Shown one piece after another: positions 1 to 5,656 of a DNA stretch of 8,859 bases. The notes beneath the pieces were generated by a model. That model was not told the DNA's origin. It saw only the letters and a list, made by a program, of their open reading frames with translations, and made no database searches. Source of the DNA: Patescibacteria group bacterium (GTDB lineage Bacteria; Patescibacteriota; Kazan-3B-28; UBA10110); contig DQGN01000007.1 in NCBI GenBank assembly GCA_003524745.1, positions 13,093 to 21,951 on the forward strand, given 5' to 3'. How positions within the stretch are numbered: position 1 is the first letter of the stretch; each line of letters opens with the position of its first letter. Both the position numbers and the translations under genes were made by a program.

Positions 1-440
1 GGGTTAGTTACCGTGTCGCCTTTGACTGCTGGATCGGCCTCCGTGACTTTAAATTTCATCTTTAGGGGCAATTGGATGCTGATGGGGTTGCCATTAAAAT
101 AAACTAATTCTATTTCTTGCCCTTCGACTAAATAATTAGCGTTCGTACCGATAATATCTTGCCGCAAATTGAATTGTTCGAACGACTTACTATCCATAAA
201 AGTAAAACTGCCGCCATCTTTGTAAAGATATTGAGCTTTACTCCGGACGATATCCGCTTCGTTAAATTTTTCGCTCCGGAAAGTCCGTTCGATATTGGCG
301 CCAGTCAGTAAATTTTTTAAAGTTGTTCGCAAAATCGCGCCTCCCCGACCCATTTTCGTATGCTGATAGCGTACTACTTCATAGGGGGCGTTATCTAATT
401 CTATGATGACACCAGTTTTTAGATCGGTGATGTCTAACAT
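1..440 (-). CDS. efp: Elongation factor P, 3' end cut by window edge
   Basis: EF-P enters the ribosome between the P and E sites and relieves stalling at consecutive prolines. I translated the first 146 residues from the minus strand; about 40 residues of domain III lie beyond position 1. The N-terminal KOW-like domain covers roughly residues 1-62, with the loop KMGRGGA (29-35) and LKNLLTG (41-47). The OB-like domain II follows (about 66-127), with YLYKDG, FMDSKSFEQF and NGNPISIQLP. The DPAVKGDTVTN stretch is the usual entry to domain III. The residue at the loop tip, Lys34 in E. coli, is Arg32 here. The start is ATG at 440-438, four bases after the rpsR stop, with no clear Shine-Dalgarno, so translation is probably coupled to rpsR. 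Last visible gene of the rpsF operon. Identification is strong; the modification state is unknown. Confidence 0.95.
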   Translation of the reverse strand, partial: MLDITDLKTGVIIELDNAPYEVVRYQHTKMGRGGAILRTTLKNLLTGANIERTFRSEKFNEADIVRSKAQYLYKDGGSFTFMDSKSFEQFNLRQDIIGTNANYLVEGQEIELVYFNGNPISIQLPLKMKFKVTEADPAVKGDTVTN

Positions 441-444
441 AAGC

Positions 445-708
445 TTATCTAATGGTAAAAGGCAACAAAGCCATGTGTCGAGACCGTTTCAGGGCGCTGG
501 CGACCATGCGTTGATGCTTGGCACAGCTACCGCTGCGCCGACGGGGTTCGATCTTCATATACCGCGACAAATACTTGCCCAACAACTTTGTATTTTTGTA
601 ATCGACATAGTCAATTTTCTCATGACAAAAATGGCAATATTTTTTTACTGTGGTAGTAAAGCGGGGGAAAGTAGCCGGCTTTTTCTTTTTAAATGTTCTT
701 GGACTCAT
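445..708 (-). CDS. rpsR: Small ribosomal subunit protein bS18, zinc-binding form
   Basis: bS18 binds 16S rRNA in the 30S platform as a dimer with bS6, which is encoded two genes upstream. The 87-residue product has a basic N-terminus, a core with [12 protein letters not shown], and the family's closing segment ending in [15 protein letters not shown]. Cys25 and Cys28 (a CxxC pair), Cys62 and His65 occur at the positions used by the zinc-binding form of S18; E. coli S18 lacks these ligands. Length is normal. It lies 36 bp after ssb and 4 bp before efp, and no strong Shine-Dalgarno precedes ATG 708. In many bacteria rplI (bL9) follows rpsR; here efp does. Confidence 0.97.
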   Translation of the reverse strand: MSPRTFKKKKPATFPRFTTTVKKYCHFCHEKIDYVDYKNTKLLGKYLSRYMKIEPRRRSGSCAKHQRMVASALKRSRHMALLPFTIR

Positions 709-744
709 AGTAGTTTAGAAAATTAGATTTTAGTATGGTACTTC

Positions 745-1245
745 TTAAAATGGTATATCTTCGATATCGATTTCCTCGGCAGTTTGTCCGGCTATGGGCG
801 TGGGCACACTATTAGCAGCTACTGTCTGGGTTACCAATTCGGGTGTGTTAGTAGTGTTATTGTCAGGCAATTCGGTAGCCGGAGCTGCGTTGTTGCCGTT
901 TATACTAATGCCTTGGGGTTTGTCTAAAACAATCAAGTCGCTCGCGATTACTTCGGTTTTGTATCTTTTGACATTGTCCTGGCCTTCCCAATTGCGGGTT
1001 TGCAACCGGCCTTCAATATATACTCGCCGGCCTTTTTTTAGGATTTGTCCGGCGATTTCAGCTAATTTGCCCCAAGCTACTATATCGGTATATTCTACGG
1101 CTTTTTGGAGCTCGCCGGCATTGTCATTCCAACTGCGGTTAGTGGCAACTGAAAAAGAGGCGACGCTTTGCCCAGAGGGGATGGTTCTAATCTCTGGGTC
1201 GCGGGTCATATTACCAATCAGCATTACTTTATTTAGATCGCGCAT
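745..1245 (-). CDS. ssb: Single-stranded DNA-binding protein SSB
   Basis: SSB coats single-stranded DNA in replication, recombination and repair and recruits partners through its C-terminal tip. The 166-residue protein has one OB-fold (about 1-110), beginning LNKVMLIGNMTRDPEIR and containing FSVATNRSW, WGKLAEIA and VYIEGRLQTRNWEG. Aromatic residues Trp39, Trp58 and Trp86 fall in the usual DNA-contacting strands. A flexible Asn/Thr/Pro-rich linker (about 111-157) leads to the acidic tip EEIDIEDIPF, which matches the conserved DDDIPF-type peptide bound by partner proteins. Start ATG 1245 is set by family alignment; an AGGA about 18 nt upstream is too far to be a good ribosome site. The gene sits between rpsF and rpsR as in most bacteria, but a palindromic repeat separates it from rpsF. 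Confidence 0.97.
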   Translation of the reverse strand: MRDLNKVMLIGNMTRDPEIRTIPSGQSVASFSVATNRSWNDNAGELQKAVEYTDIVAWGKLAEIAGQILKKGRRVYIEGRLQTRNWEGQDNVKRYKTEVIASDLIVLDKPQGISINGNNAAPATELPDNNTTNTPELVTQTVAANSVPTPIAGQTAEEIDIEDIPF

Positions 1246-1308
1246 AGTTTTAGGTTTAATTCCTATAACTTTTTATTTCATTTTTCCGTCAGTTTGGCTT
1301 GTCTCACT

Positions 1309-1443
1309 CCGTCATCCTGCCTGCCCGTCGTAGCCCGAAGGGCGAAGTCGGGAACTTGCCTGCCCCGCGTATGCTGGGGATTCAGGATCTCTGGCACAGA
1401 TTCCGGATCAAGGAACGTCTGACGTTCCAAGTCCGGAATGACG
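1309..1443. repeat. Palindrome-rich intergenic repeat between rpsF and ssb
   Basis: About 135 bp with inverted ends: CCGTCATCCTG at 1309-1319 and, on the other strand, GCGTCATTCCGG ending at 1443. Three hairpins are nested inside. GCCC-GAA-GGGC lies at 1333-1343. CCCCGC-GTAT-GC(T)GGGG lies at 1363-1379. A long stem of TTCCGGA (1401-1407) with TCCGGAA (1432-1438) encloses the perfect GGAACGTC-T-GACGTTCC (1412-1428). GCCTGCCC is repeated directly at 1319 and 1358. There is no coding frame of note and no T-tract, so it is not an ordinary terminator. Its GTCATTCCGG-type edge resembles the element at 2173-2209. It is probably a dispersed non-coding repeat, possibly MITE-like; that origin is inference. 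Confidence 0.7.
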
Positions 1444-1449
1444 CAAGGG

Positions 1450-2052
1450 CTACTCTTCTTTAAATATTTGATCTAACTTTTCATCTAATGCTTTCAATCT
1501 ATCTGCAGCATCAGCTTCGTTGATGACTGTTTCCACAGGAGTCGTTTCGATGCCAAGAGGAGCTTCTGGTTCTGCTATGACAGGTTCATTGGCTGGGGCT
1601 GGTTCAACTGGGTGTAGGATTTTGGCTGATCTCCGAGTAGCCCTGGTAGCAGCTTTAGCTTTGGGTTCTGCCTTTTCTTTCATCATTGCAGCAATCAATG
1701 CCACTTCTTTTTCGGGGGTAAATAATTGATCGATAGTCACGCCTTCTTTTTCTAAAGACAAACTAAGATGCCGGATGACTTCTGGCACCAACGAAATATC
1801 GTGGGAGAGTTCGTTGATTGATTCCTTGGCCAGAGTGAAGATAATGGTAAAATAATAACCAAAATCAGCTGTTTTGATCGGGTAAGCCAACCGTTTTTTT
1901 CCCCAAGTATGTTCCTTGATAATCTGGCCATTACGACCGATGACCATAGTTTTGACCTTGTCGGCCACCTTTTGGGCATCGAATTCTGATAGATCAGGCG
2001 ATACTAATAAAGTGAGCTCGTAGGTCGAAGTTAGAATCTCTTCTTTTTCCAT
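1450..2052 (-). CDS. rpsF: Small ribosomal subunit protein bS6 with long C-terminal extension
   Basis: bS6 pairs with bS18 in the 30S platform. The open frame runs upstream to 2160, but its first 36 codons overlap the promoter, so I start at ATG 2052, preceded by GAAAGGA ending 11 nt upstream. The 200-residue product has the ferredoxin-like S6 core at about 9-103, with TYELTLLVSPDL, WGKKRLAYPIK, FGYYFTIIFTL and VIRHLSLSLEKE. The family is usually about 95-135 residues. The extra part is a Lys/Ala-rich stretch (about 113-145), a Pro/Glu/Ala-rich linker (about 148-176) and a final amphipathic segment, RLKALDEKLDQIFKEE, ending at the TAG stop. First gene of the operon with ssb, rpsR and efp. The tail's function is unknown. 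Confidence 0.95.
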   Translation of the reverse strand: MEKEEILTSTYELTLLVSPDLSEFDAQKVADKVKTMVIGRNGQIIKEHTWGKKRLAYPIKTADFGYYFTIIFTLAKESINELSHDISLVPEVIRHLSLSLEKEGVTIDQLFTPEKEVALIAAMMKEKAEPKAKAATRATRRSAKILHPVEPAPANEPVIAEPEAPLGIETTPVETVINEADAADRLKALDEKLDQIFKEE

Positions 2053-2126
2053 TTGAAAAAATATCCTTTCCCGTGGGAATTCCCTCTCGGCAACGCTCGA
2101 GGGAGAAAAGGTTAAGTTATAAAGTA
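2053..2126 (-). promoter_or_regulatory. rpsF 5' leader, candidate S6:S18 autoregulatory RNA
   Basis: The leader between the predicted transcription start (about 2125) and ATG 2052 is roughly 73 nt. Seen: UCCCUC (2104-2099) can pair with GAGGGA (2086-2081), and the loop holds a CCG at 2090-2088 next to the stem. The same UCCC plus CCUU (from 2111) could instead pair with GGGAAAGG (2072-2065), which contains the Shine-Dalgarno. GGGAATTCCC (2084-2075) is a perfect palindrome. Known: in many bacteria an rpsF-leader hairpin with a bulged CCG is bound by the S6:S18 complex for feedback control. Inferred: this leader may do the same by switching between the two pairings. I cannot test covariation. 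Confidence 0.45.
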
Positions 2127-2131
2127 CTCCG

Positions 2132-2160
2132 AGTATAGGAGATTTTCCTTGTCTCGTCAA
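2132..2160 (-). promoter_or_regulatory. Sigma70 promoter of the rpsF-ssb-rpsR-efp operon
   Basis: Read on the minus strand, TTGACG (2160-2155) is followed after exactly 17 bp by TATACT (2137-2132). This is close to the TTGACA/TATAAT consensus with ideal spacing, and the expected start is about 2125. It is the only good promoter seen for the four minus-strand genes. It also shows that the upstream part of the rpsF open frame is not translated. Confidence 0.85.
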
Positions 2161-2172
2161 CCCTCATCATAT

Positions 2173-2209
2173 CCGTCATTCTGGGGAGCCCCTGTGGCGA
2201 CTCCAGAAT
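2173..2209. repeat. Short hairpin repeat between divergent promoters
   Basis: CCGTCATTCTGG at 2173-2184 opens an imperfect palindrome: TTCT-(GG)-GGAG (2179-2188) can pair with CTCCAGAA (2201-2208). The GTCATTCTGG edge matches the GTCATTCCGG edge of the repeat at 1309-1443 at nine of ten positions. It fills the gap between the rpsF promoter (minus strand) and the TM2-gene promoter (plus strand). No T-tract follows on either strand. Confidence 0.55.
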
Positions 2210-2223
2210 CGTATATCAACTCC

Positions 2224-2232
2224 TGCTACAAT
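2224..2232 (+). promoter_or_regulatory. Extended -10 promoter of the TM2-domain gene
   Basis: TGCTACAAT is an extended -10 (TGnTACAAT) 31 bp before ATG 2264, giving a predicted start near 2239 and a leader of about 25 nt. No convincing -35 hexamer lies 16-18 bp upstream, which is tolerated in extended -10 promoters. Confidence 0.5.
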
Positions 2233-2263
2233 AAATAATAGAGTTATTAGTAATAAAGGTAAT

Positions 2264-2485
2264 ATGAGCGAAAAGAGAAAAGTTAATTGGTTGTTGGTTT
2301 TATTGATGTCTGTATTCTTTGGACAGATAGGAGTGGATAGATTTATCATCGGACATACTGGTTTGGGAATCTTAAAATTACTCACTTTTGGCGGATTTGG
2401 TATTTGGTGGCTAATCGATATTATTTTAGTCGCTTCCAAATTCCAATTCAGCGGTGTTGAGTGGGTCGATAACAATATCCGCTAA
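2264..2485 (+). CDS. Small TM2-domain membrane protein
   Basis: This 73-residue protein matches the TM2 domain: two membrane helices (about 9-27 and 38-57) separated by a short turn, with the signature GQIGVDRFIIGHTGLGILK and then GGFGIWWLIDIIL. The VDRF motif is at 24-27. The charged start MSEKRK and the polar end EWVDNNIR suggest that both tails are on the same side, probably cytoplasmic. Molecular function is not established for bacterial stand-alone TM2 proteins. ATG 2264 follows AAAGGT by 3 nt, a tight but usable ribosome site. The gene stands alone, diverging from the rpsF operon and followed by a weak terminator-like hairpin and a tRNA. Confidence 0.88.
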   Translation: MSEKRKVNWLLVLLMSVFFGQIGVDRFIIGHTGLGILKLLTFGGFGIWWLIDIILVASKFQFSGVEWVDNNIR

Positions 2486-2495
2486 ATTAGTGTAC

Positions 2496-2522
2496 ATTGG
2501 TTAAATTGGTAATTGGTTAATT
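2496..2522 (+). repeat. Short tandem repeat of ATTGGTTAA type
   Basis: Three direct units lie head to tail: ATTGGTTAA (2496-2504), ATTGGTA (2505-2511) and ATTGGTTAA (2512-2520), then TTG. They lie between the TM2 gene and tRNA-Ser. No protein reads through, because the TM2 stop is at 2483-2485. The function is unknown; it may be a slippage product or part of the tRNA upstream region. Confidence 0.6.
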
Positions 2523-2539
2523 GCGCCGATAGGCGCTTT
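2523..2539 (+). terminator. Weak terminator-like hairpin after TM2 gene
   Basis: GCGCC (2523-2527), loop GATA, GGCGC (2532-2536), then TTTG. The stem is GC-only but only 5 bp, and the T-tract has only three T, so termination would be partial at best. It ends 5 bp before the tRNA, so it may also be a structure in a shared transcript. Confidence 0.35.
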
Positions 2540-2541
2540 GT

Positions 2542-2629
2542 GGAGAGGTCGCATAGTGGCCTAGTGCACTCGCTTGGAAAGCGGGCATACCGCAAGGTAT
2601 CGCGGGTTCAAATCCCGCCCTCTCCGCCA
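2542..2629 (+). tRNA. tRNA-Ser(GGA), CCA encoded
   Basis: A complete class II cloverleaf of 88 nt. Acceptor stem GGAGAGG (2542-2548) pairs with CCTCTCC (2619-2625), followed by discriminator G2626 and a genomic CCA (2627-2629). The anticodon stem CTCGC/GCGGG has loop TTGGAAA with anticodon GGA at 2576-2578, reading UCC and UCU. The long variable arm ATACC-GCAA-GGTAT is typical of serine tRNA. T arm GCGGG-TTCAAAT-CCCGC (2602-2618) is perfect. I found no clean promoter of its own. Confidence 0.97.
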
Positions 2630-2641
2630 GTCGGGATAAAC

Positions 2642-2658
2642 TCCTCGCGAAGCGAGGA
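2642..2658. repeat. Perfect small hairpin downstream of tRNA-Ser
   Basis: TCCTCGC (2642-2648), loop GAA, GCGAGGA (2652-2658), a 7-bp perfect stem. No run of T follows on the plus strand and none precedes it for minus-strand reading, so it is not a standard intrinsic terminator. It could mark the 3' end of the tRNA transcript or be a dispersed palindrome. The rest of 2630-2748 shows nothing else I can name. Confidence 0.5.
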
Positions 2659-2748
2659 TACAATACGGCGAAATCCAGTCCCATAGCAGTTCCCGCGAAT
2701 TCAACTTGAAGTTCGAGCCGACCTCCGAAATGATGGTTGATCTATTTT

Positions 2749-2757
2749 TGATATAAT
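2749..2757 (+). promoter_or_regulatory. Extended -10 promoter of the subtilase gene
   Basis: TGATATAAT is a perfect extended -10 (TGnTATAAT). The hexamer 17 bp upstream (AATGAT) is a poor -35, as is common for extended -10 promoters. The predicted start is near 2764, about 20 nt before the GTG start. Confidence 0.7.
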
Positions 2758-2783
2758 GTGATTAGTGATATTAAGCTACTCGT

Positions 2784-5090
2784 GTGGATATCAAATCATT
2801 ACGACAACATAAATTTTTCAAAGTATTTAGCACCACAATAATCCCGGTGGCGGTTTTGGCTGTAGTTGTGATAGGAATTAATCAAACTTACACTATTATT
2901 CGAAGATCGCAGGCAGCGGGGGTGGAAATCCCTGAATACGGTGATCATGTCAGGGTATCTGTAGCTGGCAAGTCGATCTATCAGAATATCAATAAAGAAA
3001 AATATGGCGATGTTGATCAATTCGAAGCGGCTACAGGCGAATTATTGGTGCGGCTTAAAGCCGGAGTGCCTTCATACGAAATCGCGGTTATTGCTAACAG
3101 GTACGGTATGGATATTTTAACTAAGTACAGAAGAGATTATCCGTCGTACAGATTAAGATTCTCAAATTTAAAAACTCCGGATCAAGAATCATCACGAATT
3201 AATCCGGGTTCCAACCGATTGCCAACCCAAACCAACCCGTTAACCGTGCAACAGATTCCCAATCTGCAGAATCCAGCCAAGACCATCGAACAAATTTGGC
3301 AAGAATTGGATGCCAACCCGATCATCTACTCAGTGGTACCTAATTCTGTATTTTATCTTGAAGGCGAGGAGTGGGACGGAGGTTTTTGGCCTAACGATAA
3401 ACTAATGAATTCGCCAGCTAAACCCGGCAATAAAGAAGAATTGCAACTCATCGGAGCGCATAAGGCCTGGCAAATATTATTAGACAAGGGTTATCCGGCT
3501 GGTGGCAGAGAAGAAATCTGGACGGCAGTGATTGACCAAGGAGTGGATCTGGACCATCCTGATCTGCGCGACAATATTGCTAAAGATGACAACGGAGTAA
3601 TTGTGGGTGCCAGCTTTGATCTATGCGAAGAGGGTAAATATAACGAGCCCTGTGATGGTTGGATTTATTTAGGCGGGGAATCAGGCGGCGATGGCATAGA
3701 CAATGATGGCGATAATCTTGTCGACGAAGCAACCTTCCACGGGACAGTAGTAGCAGGTATTATCGCAGAAACTGGCGAGAATATTTCTCATTCTGCGGGT
3801 GTGGCTTTTAACACTAAAATCGTACCCATTAATGTTAGTGATAAGCAGGGTGATGAATATGGCAACATCTACCACGATGCGATGATTATGGGCATTGATT
3901 ATGCCGCAACTTTATGGAATGTTAAAGTAATTAATCTGTCATTAGGGGGGTATATCACCGGACCGGATTTAGAGAGTGTGGTTCACTATGCCTACGGCAA
4001 CGGGAAAATCATTGTGGCAGGTGCAGGCAATCATAATTCTAGCATCAAGATGTACCCGGCGGGTATTGATGAGGTGGGCGGGATAAATCGGGTAATTGCA
4101 GTGGCGGCTACTGATATAAATGGGAATAGGGCTAGTTACTCTAATTTCGGTGATTGGGTAGATATATCAGCCATCGGTGACAACATTACATCCACAGCTT
4201 ATGATGATGCTTATTTGAAATTCGCTATTGGTGGTACATCGTTTGCTACCCCTCAAGTTTCCGGCGTCGTGGCATTATTGTTATCGGCTTATCCATCATT
4301 GATAGCACAGACCTCAATTATTAAAACTATTATCCAGAGAGCCAATACCATCTATTATCCGGACGCTAATAAAACATTGGGTTGCGGGGTGGTGAATGCC
4401 GGGTTTACGCTTGTTTCGAGAGCGCCTCTGATCAAGTCCCCGGATTGTATAACGCGGTTTATTTTAGGCCAGCCGATTGAACTATCTTGGAGCATGTTCA
4501 TTGTTGGTCCTCCGCCAGATTCATACCGGATTTGGTGGGGATTAGAGAATGGGGCCTTTTATGTGCCTAATAATGAAGCAGGTGTGGATGTGGGTTCTAC
4601 CACTTCTTATACCCTGGCTTCTCGGGATATGGAGGCCTATTGGGATGGCACTTGGACCTGGCGAGTAGCGGCAGTGTATAATAAAGATCAACCTAATGAA
4701 GAAGTTCGTTGGACCCAACCCCAGACCATCAAAAAGCATACCGGGGCCTGGATCGACCCGCCCATCGGGATAAATCCGCCTACCCCCGGCGTGGTCGGGC
4801 CGGGGTATAAGTTTGATTGGGAAGATATTGAGAACATAAATAATTATATTGGAGAACTAACCTGTCCTAATGGTTACGCCCTGATTGCTAAAAATGACAC
4901 CATTTCTGAATACACTTTAACCGGCCTAGATTTCACTATGTTACAGCAAGTAGCCGGCTCTGGCATTTGCGAATTATCGGTAGTCGGTACAGCTTTAGGA
5001 GACAATCTTTCTTGGGATAACGAAGACGACCGGGCATTAATGCGCATTCCGGTACAAGGGGCAGCCATCAGATTTTATGTCGCCGATTAG
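2784..5090 (+). CDS. Secreted or membrane-anchored subtilisin-like serine protease (S8)
   Basis: This 768-residue protein should cleave peptides outside the cytoplasm. A basic N-terminus (KSLRQHKFFK) precedes one hydrophobic segment (about 14-32), a signal peptide or anchor. Residues about 85-130, from GELLVRLKAGV, look like a subtilase prodomain. The S8 domain spans about 225-530: Asp251 in AVIDQGVDLDHPDL, His319 in HGTVVAG, oxyanion Asn416 in GAGNHNSS and Ser486 in GGTSFATPQVSG, so all four key residues are present. An Asp-rich segment DGIDNDGDNLVDE (303-315) just before His319 resembles calcium-binding insertions. After about 550 comes a fibronectin-III-like region, then a second beta-rich region containing two cysteines. 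Start GTG 2784 is the only choice close to the promoter, as an in-frame TAA lies at 2772; no Shine-Dalgarno is seen. It is transcribed alone. Substrate unknown. Confidence 0.93.
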   Translation: MDIKSLRQHKFFKVFSTTIIPVAVLAVVVIGINQTYTIIRRSQAAGVEIPEYGDHVRVSVAGKSIYQNINKEKYGDVDQFEAATGELLVRLKAGVPSYEIAVIANRYGMDILTKYRRDYPSYRLRFSNLKTPDQESSRINPGSNRLPTQTNPLTVQQIPNLQNPAKTIEQIWQELDANPIIYSVVPNSVFYLEGEEWDGGFWPNDKLMNSPAKPGNKEELQLIGAHKAWQILLDKGYPAGGREEIWTAVIDQGVDLDHPDLRDNIAKDDNGVIVGASFDLCEEGKYNEPCDGWIYLGGESGGDGIDNDGDNLVDEATFHGTVVAGIIAETGENISHSAGVAFNTKIVPINVSDKQGDEYGNIYHDAMIMGIDYAATLWNVKVINLSLGGYITGPDLESVVHYAYGNGKIIVAGAGNHNSSIKMYPAGIDEVGGINRVIAVAATDINGNRASYSNFGDWVDISAIGDNITSTAYDDAYLKFAIGGTSFATPQVSGVVALLLSAYPSLIAQTSIIKTIIQRANTIYYPDANKTLGCGVVNAGFTLVSRAPLIKSPDCITRFILGQPIELSWSMFIVGPPPDSYRIWWGLENGAFYVPNNEAGVDVGSTTSYTLASRDMEAYWDGTWTWRVAAVYNKDQPNEEVRWTQPQTIKKHTGAWIDPPIGINPPTPGVVGPGYKFDWEDIENINNYIGELTCPNGYALIAKNDTISEYTLTGLDFTMLQQVAGSGICELSVVGTALGDNLSWDNEDDRALMRIPVQGAAIRFYVAD

Positions 5091-5110
5091 AGTTTTCAAA
5101 CGAACTCTAA
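5087..5110 (+). terminator. Hairpin overlapping the subtilase stop codon
   Basis: TTAGAGTT (5087-5094), loop TTCAAACG, AACTCTAA (5103-5110), an 8-bp perfect stem that includes the TAG stop. The stem is AT-rich and is followed by AGATATG rather than a T-tract, so it may stabilise the 3' end or terminate weakly. Confidence 0.35.
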
Positions 5111-5140
5111 AGATATGATAGGGTAGTTTCGCAAACACTA

Positions 5141-5169
5141 TTGACTGATCAAGGGAATTGGTTTATAGT
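5141..5169 (+). promoter_or_regulatory. Sigma70 promoter of the 121-residue protein gene
   Basis: TTGACT (5141-5146), exactly 17 bp, TATAGT (5164-5169); predicted start near 5176. An open frame beginning with TTG 5141 would start on the -35 box itself, so that longer reading is rejected. Confidence 0.8.
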
Positions 5170-5221
5170 ATGGGTCTGTCAAAATTTTGCACATTTTATT
5201 TCGGAGGAGATAGATCGTCAG

Positions 5222-5587
5222 ATGATTAGACACAAGATTAGAACTGACCCCGTTGCATTGCGTCGGATCCATGAGTCGGCAATGGCTGGGCACGATACCC
5301 TTTCTGTCAACCCGGTAGACGAGACCATAAGACTGCTTAACCAACTACCCAGAATTGATAGTATGGTTTACAACAGTCTCGATCTTGTCGCAAGACTGAA
5401 TCCGGATGATGTAACAAGAGTTGTGCGCCAGCTCAAAGCCACCAATCCGGGTATAGTGAATGTGATCAAGGAACTGGGGTATTGGTTCCCCCCGGACGAC
5501 AAGCACCATGTTAGGCATGCCTTTGTATGTTTTGCTAGCGCAGTAGCTGCCGGCTCTGCGCCAATTAAACTTCATCGGCTTGAATGA
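5222..5587 (+). CDS. Unrecognised 121-residue soluble protein
   Basis: I do not recognise a family. ATG 5222 is chosen because GGAGGAG at 5203-5209 ends 12 nt upstream and the predicted transcript starts near 5176. The protein opens MIRHKIRTDPVALRRIHES, with no membrane segment or signal peptide. The middle (LLNQLPRIDSMVYNSLDLVARLNPDDVTR and what follows) looks mainly helical, then comes GYWFPPDDKHHVRHAF and a small-residue-rich end near FASAVAAGSAP. There is no cysteine-cluster metal site and no known catalytic motif. It has its own strong promoter, a clear ribosome site and a strong terminator, so it is very probably a real single-gene unit. Confidence 0.75.
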   Translation: MIRHKIRTDPVALRRIHESAMAGHDTLSVNPVDETIRLLNQLPRIDSMVYNSLDLVARLNPDDVTRVVRQLKATNPGIVNVIKELGYWFPPDDKHHVRHAFVCFASAVAAGSAPIKLHRLE

Positions 5588-5620
5588 CTGCCAGTTTCTT
5601 ATCCGAATCCGAATTATCAG

Positions 5621-5642
5621 CCCGCGCAATGCGCGGGTTTTT
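5621..5642 (+). terminator. Intrinsic terminator after the 121-residue protein gene
   Basis: CCCGCGC (5621-5627), loop AAT, GCGCGGG (5631-5637) and TTTTT (5638-5642). A 7-bp all-GC stem with a T-tract is a strong Rho-independent terminator. Its distal half overlaps where a -35 box for the next promoter would lie. Confidence 0.93.
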
Positions 5643-5650
5643 CTGCAATG

Positions 5651-5656
5651 TATAAT
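5651..5656 (+). promoter_or_regulatory. -10 element for leaderless nucleotidase mRNA
   Basis: A perfect TATAAT lies 7 bp before ATG 5664, so transcription would begin at or within a base of the start codon. No -35 is recognisable 16-18 bp upstream, where the terminator stem lies. The TG at 5649-5650 is one base off the extended -10 position. Confidence 0.65.

Noticed and set aside
403..726. 107-codon plus-strand open frame opposite rpsR
   Set aside because: It is a shadow of bS18 and the start of EF-P, with no ribosome site or recognisable domain.
1246..1300. Possible internal promoter for ssb on the minus strand (CTGACG and TATAGG)
   Set aside because: The spacer is 19 bp and both boxes are poor matches; the operon promoter is sufficient.
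794..1333. 179-codon plus-strand open frame opposite ssb
   Set aside because: It is antisense to a well-supported ssb, shows no family pattern and extends into the palindromic repeat.
1309..1443. CRISPR array or insertion sequence
   Set aside because: There is no regular repeat-spacer periodicity and no transposase; the structure is nested palindromes instead.
2053..2160. 36-residue N-terminal extension of bS6
   Set aside because: It overlaps the operon promoter and leader and is not part of the S6 fold; ATG 2052 has a Shine-Dalgarno.
5141..5221. N-terminal extension of the 121-residue protein from TTG 5141
   Set aside because: The extension covers a TTGACT-17-TATAGT promoter, so these bases lie before the likely transcription start; a good ribosome site points to ATG 5222.
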